52,751 nucleotides of DNA from the NCBI GenBank assembly GCA_964549495.1, contig CAZJWJ010000031.1, positions 1 through 52,751 of the forward strand. Reading direction: 5' to 3'. The translations under genes and the position numbers were made by a program. The DNA is from JACKBJ01 sp964549495 (GTDB lineage Bacteria; Chloroflexota; Anaerolineae; Epilineales; Epilineaceae). The notes under the pieces are model-generated. The model saw only the letters and a program-made list of their open reading frames with translations. It was not told the origin of the DNA and did not search any database. Shown here one piece after another: positions 26,038-33,521 of the stretch (within the stretch, counting starts at the first letter, position 1; the number at the start of each line of letters is the position of its first letter).

Positions 26038-27311
26038 ACGCAGCTCCGGCGTGGTGGCGGGATCGATGGCTGATGGCCGTCCTCTTGGCCTCGGTGATCG
26101 GGCGCGTTATCGTCTCGCTGTACATGGGCCAGCGCGTCGAGCCCCTACCGGGGATCTTCGATCAGATCTCCTACGATGCCCTGGCCCGGCAGGTGGCTGC
26201 TGGCAGGGGATTCCGCTTCGCCCTGGATTGGTGGCCCGCCACGCGGGCCGGCGAGCCCACGGCACACTGGTCATTCCTCTACACAGGTCTGCTCGCCGGG
26301 ATCTATGCGCTCGTGGGGCATCAGCCGCTGATCGCCCGCATCCTTCAGGCATTGCTCGTCGGGATCCTCCAGCCCCTTGGGACCTACCTGCTAGGCCGCG
26401 AGCTCTTCGGCCGACGCGCTGCACGCTGGGCGGCCGCGACCAGCGCCGGCTACCTCTATTTCGTCTACTACAGTGCCGCGCTCATGACCGAGATGCTCAC
26501 CATCTGCGCCCTGCTCTGGATGCTCCTTGCGGCAGTGCAGCTGGCAGAAGGTCGCGGCTGGCGAGGATGGCTTGCCTTCGGGGTGCTCGTCGGACTGGCA
26601 GGTTTGCTGCGCCAGGTGACCCTGCTGCCGGTGCCCTTGCTCTGTCTGTGGATCTATTGGCGTCGTCGTGATTGGCAGACGATCGCTGGCGTCGCCCTGG
26701 CGGCGGCCGTGTCCCTGGCCTTGATCCTGCCGGTGACTTTGCGCAACTCTCAGGTTTTCGATCGCTTCGTGCTGGTCAACACCAATGCCGGCTATGCCTT
26801 CTTCTGGGCCAACCATCCGGTGCACGGCAGCGACTTCCAGAGCATCCTGCCGGCTGACGGGCCCAGCTACACGGACTTGATTCCAGCCGAGTTGCTCGCA
26901 CTGGACGAGGCCGCGCTCAACGATGCCCTGATGGCCCGCGGCTTGGACTTCGTCCGCCTGGATCCGGCGCGGTACCTGCGGCTGTCCGCCAGCCGTTTGG
27001 CGGACTACTTCCAGTTTTGGCCCAGCGCCAGCTCCTCCAGGCTCAGCAACTGGGTTCGGGTCGCATCCTTCGGTCTGATGCTGCCCTTCATGCTCTCCGG
27101 ATTGTGGCTCTCGCGTCGTCGCTGGCGCGCCTGCATGCCGCTCTACCTGTATGCCGGCAGTTACGCGCTGATCCATCTGCTATCCTGGGCCCTGATCCGC
27201 TATCGCTTGCCGGTGGATGCCATCCTGTTGGTCTTCGCGGGCCTGAGCGTGCATCGGATCATGGCCCGGTGGCCGCGTCGGCCGTCGGGGAGGGGGGCGA
27301 GGACGGCATGA
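26034..27311 (+). CDS. Integral membrane GT-C glycosyltransferase (GT39/ArnT-like)
   Basis: A 425-residue polytopic membrane protein with about nine to ten hydrophobic helices. The first periplasmic-side loop, FDQISYDALARQVAAGRGF (about residues 42-60), has the acidic residue and the Tyr-x-x-x-A pattern of the PMT_2/GT39 family. These enzymes take a sugar from a polyprenyl-phosphate carrier and add it to lipid, protein or glycan on the outer face. Here it could add a side-branch sugar after export or attach sugar to a surface protein. ATGA overlap with the previous gene and with the ligase-like gene that follows. Confidence 0.75.
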   Translation: MNAAPAWWRDRWLMAVLLASVIGRVIVSLYMGQRVEPLPGIFDQISYDALARQVAAGRGFRFALDWWPATRAGEPTAHWSFLYTGLLAGIYALVGHQPLIARILQALLVGILQPLGTYLLGRELFGRRAARWAAATSAGYLYFVYYSAALMTEMLTICALLWMLLAAVQLAEGRGWRGWLAFGVLVGLAGLLRQVTLLPVPLLCLWIYWRRRDWQTIAGVALAAAVSLALILPVTLRNSQVFDRFVLVNTNAGYAFFWANHPVHGSDFQSILPADGPSYTDLIPAELLALDEAALNDALMARGLDFVRLDPARYLRLSASRLADYFQFWPSASSSRLSNWVRVASFGLMLPFMLSGLWLSRRRWRACMPLYLYAGSYALIHLLSWALIRYRLPVDAILLVFAGLSVHRIMARWPRRPSGRGARTA

Positions 27312-28852
27312 ACCAGCTCGCGCAGCCGCGCACGCTGCTCGGCGCTTTTCAGCAGTGGTCGCGTCATATCGAGCCGAGATGGCTGCGGCTGGGGGTGATC
27401 GTCTCTGTGCTCTTGGCCGCGGCTTGGCTGGGCCCCAGGGCATCGCGTCCCATCATCGCCTTGCTCTTCGGGCTGCCAATCCTGCTATGGATGCTGCGCC
27501 GTCCTCGGTGGCAGATCCCATTGTTGATTCTGGCCTGCGCCTTCGTACCCTTCCGCGTTCGAGCCGGTGCTGGAGCCGCCATCACCCTGGCCATGCCAGG
27601 TGTGGCAGCTCTCACCGGACTTTGGGTAGTCACCGCTTTCTTGCGCCGCGATTTACGCCTGCGGGCCTCACCGGCCAATCTCCCATGGTTAGTACTCATC
27701 GCGGTTGCTGGAGTCAGTGTGGTGGCCGGCGCAGCGCTTTGGAGCCCATGGGTTGTGACCAAGGACAACTTCCTGATGGTCCAAGGTGCCCAATGGGCGA
27801 TCGTGGCCCTATCCGGTTGCGCGTACTGGCTAGGCGCGAACCACTTGCGCGATCGCGAACAGCTTCGGCAGGTGGTCACCATCATCCTGGTGCTTGGTCT
27901 CATCTTCCTGGGTCTGGTCTATCTCCCGCCACTGCGCCGCTTCGCTCGTCAATTCCAGCTCGTGGGCCCCACCTTCCGGATCTGTGTGGTTGCCGTAGCC
28001 GCAGCCATGGCCATCTACATGTCAGACAATAGGCTTCGTCAACGTGTTGCCCTCGGCCTCCTGGCAATCGGGATGGTGGTACTTCCCTGGTGGCGTGGAG
28101 GTGAATGGGCATCGGGCTGGTTGCCTTCGCTCATCACGATTCTGGGCGTGCTCACCCTCTGGGTATGGGATCGGGTGCAATGGCGGATTCTACCAATCGC
28201 CTCCTTCGCTAGCCTGGCAGCTGCTCTTCTCTTCATTCCCCGTCTAGCATCTGGCGAAGCCTATAGCCTCGATACACGGATCATCGCCTGGCAAGGCCTG
28301 GTCCAACTCCTGGAGGGGCGCTGGATCCTGGGCTTGGGTCTAGCTAGCTACTGGCACTATTGGCGTGGCGTGCTGGGCTCGATGAGCTACTGGGATCCGG
28401 AAACCGGCTACTTGCACTACACCTACGACCCGCAGGTCAACCTGCACAACAACTATCTGGATGTCCTGGGCCAAATGGGCATCCTGGGTCTCGTCGTCTT
28501 GCTCTGGCTGCTGGCCGCCATCGCCTTGCAGCTCTGGCGCAGCCATCAAGCCGAGCCACCCGGCTTCGGCAAGGCCTACTCCGCCGCCGCCATCGGCATC
28601 CTGGTCGGCATGTCGGCCAGCGGCATGCTGGGCGATTGGTTCATGCCATTCGTCTACAACGTTGGCTTGCAGGGCTTCCAGGACAGCTTCATCGGATGGC
28701 TTCTCCTTGGCGGTGCGGTGGTGTTGCAGGCGACGCGTTCGGACGAGGAAGACGAGACCGCGGACGGATCGCATGGCCCGAGCACTATGGATCGCGCGAA
28801 GGGCGGTGAATCTGTGCGCCGTATCGGCTCACCGGAAGTGAGCCAGGCTTGA
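27308..28852 (+). CDS. O-antigen ligase/polymerase-like membrane protein (WaaL/Wzy_C)
   Basis: A 514-residue polytopic protein with about twelve predicted helices. The Wzy_C region is recognisable: TRIIAWQGLVQLLEGRWILG (about residues 325-344), then a periplasmic loop ending in VNLHNNYLDVLGQMGILGLV, where the conserved His lies next to Asn-Asn. The C-terminal 40 residues are charged and disordered. Family members either polymerise lipid-linked repeat units or ligate chains to an acceptor, and sequence alone does not separate these. The locus has a second such protein at 38461. The upstream open frame belongs to the previous gene, so ATG 27308 is used (ATGA overlap). Confidence 0.82.
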   Translation: MNQLAQPRTLLGAFQQWSRHIEPRWLRLGVIVSVLLAAAWLGPRASRPIIALLFGLPILLWMLRRPRWQIPLLILACAFVPFRVRAGAGAAITLAMPGVAALTGLWVVTAFLRRDLRLRASPANLPWLVLIAVAGVSVVAGAALWSPWVVTKDNFLMVQGAQWAIVALSGCAYWLGANHLRDREQLRQVVTIILVLGLIFLGLVYLPPLRRFARQFQLVGPTFRICVVAVAAAMAIYMSDNRLRQRVALGLLAIGMVVLPWWRGGEWASGWLPSLITILGVLTLWVWDRVQWRILPIASFASLAAALLFIPRLASGEAYSLDTRIIAWQGLVQLLEGRWILGLGLASYWHYWRGVLGSMSYWDPETGYLHYTYDPQVNLHNNYLDVLGQMGILGLVVLLWLLAAIALQLWRSHQAEPPGFGKAYSAAAIGILVGMSASGMLGDWFMPFVYNVGLQGFQDSFIGWLLLGGAVVLQATRSDEEDETADGSHGPSTMDRAKGGESVRRIGSPEVSQA

Positions 28853-30093
28853 GGGTCCTCATGGTTTGCGCTTACGCACCCTCGATCATACGCGTCCGAC
28901 CATACCAGTTGGCCATGGCCCTGCATGCCCGCGGCCACCAAGTAGACCTGGCCTTTCCGCTAGCCAGCCGGCGTGACCACGAAGACGCCCGCCAACTCGA
29001 GGCGCAGGGATTTCGACTGATCACTCGCGGCCTGACCGCCCTGCGCCGCGGCATTTCGCTGGCCGGCGCCCTGATTGGCGGCCTGCCCTTGCAGGCACGG
29101 TACAGCTGGAGCCCGGCGCTCATGGGCGCGCTGGGAGAAGCCGTGCGAGATGCTGACAGCTCGGGCAATCCCTATGACGCGGCCCATGTTGAGCACTTAC
29201 GCGGCTCGCCTTATGCTTTGCCCTTGGCCGGCCGGCTGCCTCTGGTCTGGGACGCCGTCGACAGCATCACCGACCTATTCGTCCAGGCCTCTCGTCAAGC
29301 CCCACAGTCTCGGCAGCGATGGGCGGCGCGATTGGAGCTCGAGCGCACGCGGCGGGAGGAAGGTCGTCTCGTGAACCGACTGCCGGCCGTGAGCGTCACC
29401 GCCGAGACCGACAGAGCTGCCCTGACTGCGCTCGGACTGCGCCATCGGCAGCGCGGCGGGTCGAGTGCAGGAGCTGCCGAGATCCGTGTAATCCCCAACG
29501 GGGTCGACCTCGAGCGCTTCGCACCGGGACCCTCACCCGGCCGCCAAGCGGAGTGCCTGGTCTTCTCCGGAAAGCTCGGCTATCACGCCAACGAGGCCGC
29601 CGCGCTGCACCTGGTCCGCTCGATCATGCCGCGGGTCTGGGAGCAGCGCCCGAAGACGCGACTGATACTGGCCGGTGCCCAGGCCCCGTCCTCCCTACAT
29701 CGACTGGCTGCCGCCGACGAGCGCATCGAGCTGACCGGCTACGTCGACGATCTGCGCGAGCCCTTGCTCCGGGCCCGGCTGGCCGTGGCACCCATGATCT
29801 ATGGCGTGGGCATCCAGAACAAGCTGCTCGAGGCCATGGCCTGCGCCCGGCCCGTGGTGGCCTCGCCCGCCGCCGCCCGCGCCGTGGAGGCCCGACCCGG
29901 CCGTGAAATCATGGTCGGAGCCGACGCCTCCGAACTGGCCGCGCACATCCTAGAGCTGCTCGAGCATCCCGAGCGCGCCGACGAAGTGGGACGCGCCGGC
30001 CGCGCCTACGTCGAGCGCGCGCACACCTGGGACCTTGCGGCGCGAAGATTCGAAGACTTCTACGCCGAAGCGGCTCGGACCCTGCCCGCATGA
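28849..30093 (+). CDS. GT4-family glycosyltransferase (sugar transferase, EPS-associated type)
   Basis: A 414-residue GT-B enzyme starting with RVLMVCAYAPSIIRVRPYQL. The pattern IRVRPYQLAMALHARGH is typical of the TIGR03087-like EPS sugar transferases. The donor half contains IPNGVDLERFAPG, VFSGKLGYHANEAAALHL, IELTGYVDDLREPLLRAR and GIQNKLLEAMACARPVVAS. TTG 28849 is chosen because it overlaps the previous stop as TTGA and supplies the first beta strand; ATG 28861 would cut it. Coupled to the WbaP-like gene by ATGA. Confidence 0.86.
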   Translation: MRVLMVCAYAPSIIRVRPYQLAMALHARGHQVDLAFPLASRRDHEDARQLEAQGFRLITRGLTALRRGISLAGALIGGLPLQARYSWSPALMGALGEAVRDADSSGNPYDAAHVEHLRGSPYALPLAGRLPLVWDAVDSITDLFVQASRQAPQSRQRWAARLELERTRREEGRLVNRLPAVSVTAETDRAALTALGLRHRQRGGSSAGAAEIRVIPNGVDLERFAPGPSPGRQAECLVFSGKLGYHANEAAALHLVRSIMPRVWEQRPKTRLILAGAQAPSSLHRLAAADERIELTGYVDDLREPLLRARLAVAPMIYGVGIQNKLLEAMACARPVVASPAAARAVEARPGREIMVGADASELAAHILELLEHPERADEVGRAGRAYVERAHTWDLAARRFEDFYAEAARTLPA

Positions 30094-31595
30094 ACGCGGC
30101 CGAGATCCCTTCCGAACGGGCCGTCGTCAAGGCCGTGGATCGCCGTGCCACGCGCCGCCATCAATGGCTGGGCCTCGAACTGGCCCTCTTGACCGTAGAT
30201 GTCCTTGCCCTCGTCGGCGCGATGTTCCTGGCCTTCTTGATTCGCTTCGGCATCGACCTACCCATCTTCCAGAGCGACGCCCTGGCCAGCCCCGACTACT
30301 ACCTGCGCATCTCCATGCTGCTCGTCCCATTATGGCTGTTGCTCTTTTGGACAACAGGTCTCTACCGCCGCCGGAACCTCTTGGGCGGCACCCGAGAGTA
30401 CGCGCTGGTCTTCAATGCCGTCTCGGCAGGCCTAGTGCTCACCGTCTTCGCCACCTTCCTGCTGCCCGACGTGCTCCTGGCGCGCGGCTGGCTGCTCTCG
30501 GCCTGGCTGCTGGCCTTGGTCTCGGTGTCGGCCGCGCGCTTCATCGTCCGCCGTCTGGTCTACAGTTTGCGCGGTCGGGGCTACTTCCTGACCCCGGCCC
30601 TCATCGTCGGCAGCAACGACGAGGCCGTGGCCCTGGCCGGCCAGCTGGGAATGGCGCGCTATTCCGGCCTGAACGTCCTGGGCTTCGTCGTCGCCGAACC
30701 CGAGATGGATTCGGGTGTCGAGGAGGATACCCGCATTCACCGCCACCTCTATGCCCTGGGCGGCCTATCCGACCTGGACCGACTGGTCGAGCGCTTCGGC
30801 GTCGAGGAACTGATCGTGGCCACCAGCGGCATCCACCGTACGGATTTGGTCGAGCTCTTCCGCCGATTCGGAAGCCGTCCCGGCTTGCGTCTGCGCTTCT
30901 CTGGAGGCCTGTTCGAAATCATCACCACCGGTCTGGAAGTCAACCAGGTGGCCTTCGTCTCCCTGCTCGACGTGGCACCGGTGCGGCTCAAGGGCGTGGA
31001 TCGGGTACTCAAGTGGTGCCTCGACAAGGGGCTGGCCGGCGCGGTCGTCGTCCTCGGCGCGCCACTCTACGCCCTGCTATGGCTGGCGGTGCGGCTCGAC
31101 TCGCCCGGGCCGGCCATCCACCGCCGGCGCGTCCTGGGCCTTGGCGGTCGCGGGTTCGATGCCTTCAAGTTCCGCAGCATGCACGTCGACGGCGACGCCA
31201 TCCTCGACCGACATCCGGAGCTGCGCGAACGCCTATCGCGCGAGCACAAGCTCGAGGACGACCCGCGGGTGACCCGGGTCGGTCGCTGGCTGCGCAAGAG
31301 CAGCCTCGACGAGCTGCCGCAGGCCTTCAACGTGCTGCGCGGCGAGATGAGCATCGTCGGGCCGCGCATGATCTCGCCGCAGGAGCACCGGGAGTACGGG
31401 CAGTGGGACCTGAACCTGCTCACCGTCAAACCCGGCATCACCGGCCTGTGGCAGGTCAGTGGCCGTTCGGACCTGAGCTACGAAGACCGCGTGCGCCTGG
31501 ACATGAACTACATCCGCAACTGGACTATCTGGCTGGACCTGCAGATCCTGATGCAGACCATCCCGGCCGTGCTCAGCCGGCGCGGAGCGTACTAG
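30090..31595 (+). CDS. Polyprenyl-phosphate sugar-1-phosphate transferase (WbaP/WcaJ type)
   Basis: A 501-residue initiating enzyme of polyprenyl-linked glycan synthesis. Four N-terminal membrane helices (about residues 28-160) are followed by a CoA-binding-like Rossmann region (YFLTPALIVGSNDEAVALAG, about 165-290) and a fifth membrane helix. The catalytic domain has KFRSMHVDGDA, SSLDELPQAFNVLRGEMS, IVGPR and KPGITGLWQVSGRSDLSYED. It moves a sugar-1-phosphate (often glucose, galactose or a derivative) onto undecaprenyl phosphate at the inner membrane face. It is the last gene of the operon that opens at 12408; 219 bp with a promoter follow. Confidence 0.93.
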   Translation: MNAAEIPSERAVVKAVDRRATRRHQWLGLELALLTVDVLALVGAMFLAFLIRFGIDLPIFQSDALASPDYYLRISMLLVPLWLLLFWTTGLYRRRNLLGGTREYALVFNAVSAGLVLTVFATFLLPDVLLARGWLLSAWLLALVSVSAARFIVRRLVYSLRGRGYFLTPALIVGSNDEAVALAGQLGMARYSGLNVLGFVVAEPEMDSGVEEDTRIHRHLYALGGLSDLDRLVERFGVEELIVATSGIHRTDLVELFRRFGSRPGLRLRFSGGLFEIITTGLEVNQVAFVSLLDVAPVRLKGVDRVLKWCLDKGLAGAVVVLGAPLYALLWLAVRLDSPGPAIHRRRVLGLGGRGFDAFKFRSMHVDGDAILDRHPELRERLSREHKLEDDPRVTRVGRWLRKSSLDELPQAFNVLRGEMSIVGPRMISPQEHREYGQWDLNLLTVKPGITGLWQVSGRSDLSYEDRVRLDMNYIRNWTIWLDLQILMQTIPAVLSRRGAY

Positions 31596-31597
31596 CG

Positions 31598-31629
31598 GAC
31601 CCTGATGAAATCGGTCTTACCAGAGGGTC
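31598..31629 (+). promoter_or_regulatory. Inverted repeat abutting the -35 element
   Basis: GACCCT (31598-31603) and AGGGTC (31624-31629) form a perfect 6-bp inverted repeat with a 20-nt spacer, ending exactly where the TTGTCA box begins. It follows the WbaP-like stop by two bases. It has no T-run, so it is a weak terminator candidate; a regulator site for the next promoter is the alternative. Confidence 0.3.
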
Positions 31630-31658
31630 TTGTCACCCCGTCCCGGTTAGTGTATTAT
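31630..31658 (+). promoter_or_regulatory. Sigma-70-type promoter for the Wzz/BY-kinase unit
   Basis: TTGTCA (31630-31635) and TATTAT (31653-31658) are separated by exactly 17 bp in an unusually AT-rich pocket. Transcription from about 31665 would give a leader of roughly 150 nt before ATG 31815. This splits the glycan locus into two transcription units. Confidence 0.7.
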
Positions 31659-31814
31659 TAAGCATCTTCATCGAGCCCATTGGCCCCATTTTTGCCGTAT
31701 CTTCGAGGCCCCGACATGCGTCTGACCCTATTGCGACGATTGGCAGACAGCCTGGCCCAAGACCAGGCACTTGCGCCCGGCATGCTTGCACCGGGTCGGG
31801 GGGATACGCTACCG

Positions 31815-33509
31815 ATGGAGCTCCGAGAGTATCTGGATATCGCACGGCGCTGGCTGTGGCTCTTCATATTGGCCGCGGCTGTGGCGGCCGTCGGCGCTTG
31901 GGTGGGCACCCGCTTCATGCCCACCAGCTACCGCTCCAGCACTANNNNNNNNNNTAGCCCGGACGTCAGCGCCCAGAGCATCTACCTCTCCAATCAGCTG
32001 GCCACCACGTATGCACAGATGGCCACGCGCGAGCAGGTGCTGCAGGGTGTGGTCGAAGCCCAGGATCTGCCAGTGGGTTGGCAAACTCTCAAGGGGATGA
32101 TCAGGGCCCAGCCTCAGCCCGGCTCGCCCATGCTCGAGATCTCGGTCGTGGCCACTCAGCCCGAATTGGCGCAGATCCTCGCCGCCGAGACCGCCCGGCA
32201 ACTTCTGGCCTCGACCCGCACCGAGCAGCTGCTGAACGACCAGAAGGACGCCAGCTTCCTCGAGGCGCAGATCGAGCAGCTCCGCCAGAGCATCGAGCAG
32301 ACCCAGCCCGAGCTCGACGAGCTGGAGAACCAGCTGGACACCGCCACCAGTGCGCGCCAGATCTCCGAACTGCAGAGCCGCATGGCCGCCAAGCAAGCCC
32401 AACTCAATGAGTGGCGCTCCCGCTATTCCGAGATGCGCACCCAGCTCGGCGGCAGCGTGGCCAACTCGCTGGAGGTCATCGAGCAGGCCACGCCCGGCAT
32501 CCGGGTGGGCCCCAACGTGCGTATGAACGTCCTCTTGGCCGCTTTGCTCGGCCTGGGCCTGGCGCTCACCGCCGTACTGATCCTCGAGTACCTCGACGAT
32601 ACCGTCAAGACCCCGGAGCTGGTCGAGCGCCGATTGGGCCTGACCAGCCTCGCGGCGGTCATGGACTTCGACCAGGCAGCTGAACCGCGCCCCGATGGGC
32701 TGGTGACGATACAGGCGCCCCGCTCTCCCATGGCCGAGGTCTATCGCACCCTGCGCACCAACGTCTCCTTTTCGCTGCTCCAGCGCGATCCCGGCCCGCT
32801 GGTGGTCACCAGCGTCGCGCCGGGCGAGGGCAAGAGCACGACCGTCGCCAACCTGGCCGTGGTCTTCGCCCAATCCGGCAAGCGCGTGGCCTTGGTCGAC
32901 GGTGACCTGCGAAAGCCCACCCTGCACCGGCGCTTTGGCCTGACCAACAACTTCGGCCTGACCAACCTGATCCTCGACGCCGAGCTGGATGTCGACGCCA
33001 TGCTCCAGCCGGTCGAGGACCTGCCGGAGCTATCGGTCCTGACCACCGGTGCTCTGCCGCCCAACCCCTCCGAGGTGCTCTCCTCGCCGCGGGCTGTCGG
33101 CATCCTGAACCGCCTACAACAGGACTTCGACCTGGTCCTCATCGATAGCCCGCCGGTCATGCTGGTCACAGACCCGGTCGTGCTCTCGATGCACGCCGCC
33201 GCGACGCTCCTGGTCTTCGACGCCAACCGAACCCGCTTCGACGCAGCGCGCAAGGCCATCGAGACCCTGAAGAAGTCCGGCATCGAGCCCATCGGAGCGG
33301 TGGTCAACAAGCTGGTGGCCGAAAAGGCCGGCGGCTACTACCGCTACGTCTTCCACAACTATCGCCAGGCCTACGGCGACTACTACGATGACGGCGGAGA
33401 CGGCCCCAACGAGGGCGGCCAGCGGCCCGATGCCCGGCAGCCGAAGCCCCGCGGTCTGGCCGGTCTACGCGAGCGCATCGGCTCGGCCATCACCGGTCTG
33501 CTCGGCTAG
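31815..33509 (+). CDS. Wzz-type chain-length regulator fused to BY-kinase (with assembly gap)
   Basis: A 564-codon gene. The start at 31815 (MELREYLDIARRW) matches the family start; upstream ATGs (31716, 31782) lack homology. Residues of about 15-35 and 235-257 are the two membrane helices of a Wzz domain with a coiled-coil between them (FLEAQIEQLRQSIEQTQPEL). The cytoplasmic kinase has Walker A APGEGKSTT (about 335-343), the A' motif LVDGDLRKP and the B motif LVLIDSPPV. The tail YYRYVFHNYRQAYGDYYDD has seven tyrosines within about 20 residues for autophosphorylation. It sets chain length and gates polymerisation. Ten N interrupt the first extracytoplasmic strand (31945-31954). Confidence 0.92.
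   Translation: MELREYLDIARRWLWLFILAAAVAAVGAWVGTRFMPTSYRSSTXXXXSPDVSAQSIYLSNQLATTYAQMATREQVLQGVVEAQDLPVGWQTLKGMIRAQPQPGSPMLEISVVATQPELAQILAAETARQLLASTRTEQLLNDQKDASFLEAQIEQLRQSIEQTQPELDELENQLDTATSARQISELQSRMAAKQAQLNEWRSRYSEMRTQLGGSVANSLEVIEQATPGIRVGPNVRMNVLLAALLGLGLALTAVLILEYLDDTVKTPELVERRLGLTSLAAVMDFDQAAEPRPDGLVTIQAPRSPMAEVYRTLRTNVSFSLLQRDPGPLVVTSVAPGEGKSTTVANLAVVFAQSGKRVALVDGDLRKPTLHRRFGLTNNFGLTNLILDAELDVDAMLQPVEDLPELSVLTTGALPPNPSEVLSSPRAVGILNRLQQDFDLVLIDSPPVMLVTDPVVLSMHAAATLLVFDANRTRFDAARKAIETLKKSGIEPIGAVVNKLVAEKAGGYYRYVFHNYRQAYGDYYDDGGDGPNEGGQRPDARQPKPRGLAGLRERIGSAITGLLG
31945..31954. other. Assembly gap (10 N)
   Basis: Ten undetermined bases in the Wzz part of the kinase gene, just after the first membrane helix. 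The frame is kept as written, but relatives have a longer beta-strand segment here, so the true gap may be larger than ten bases. Confidence 0.99.
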
Positions 33510-33521
33510 CCGAGCCCGCCT

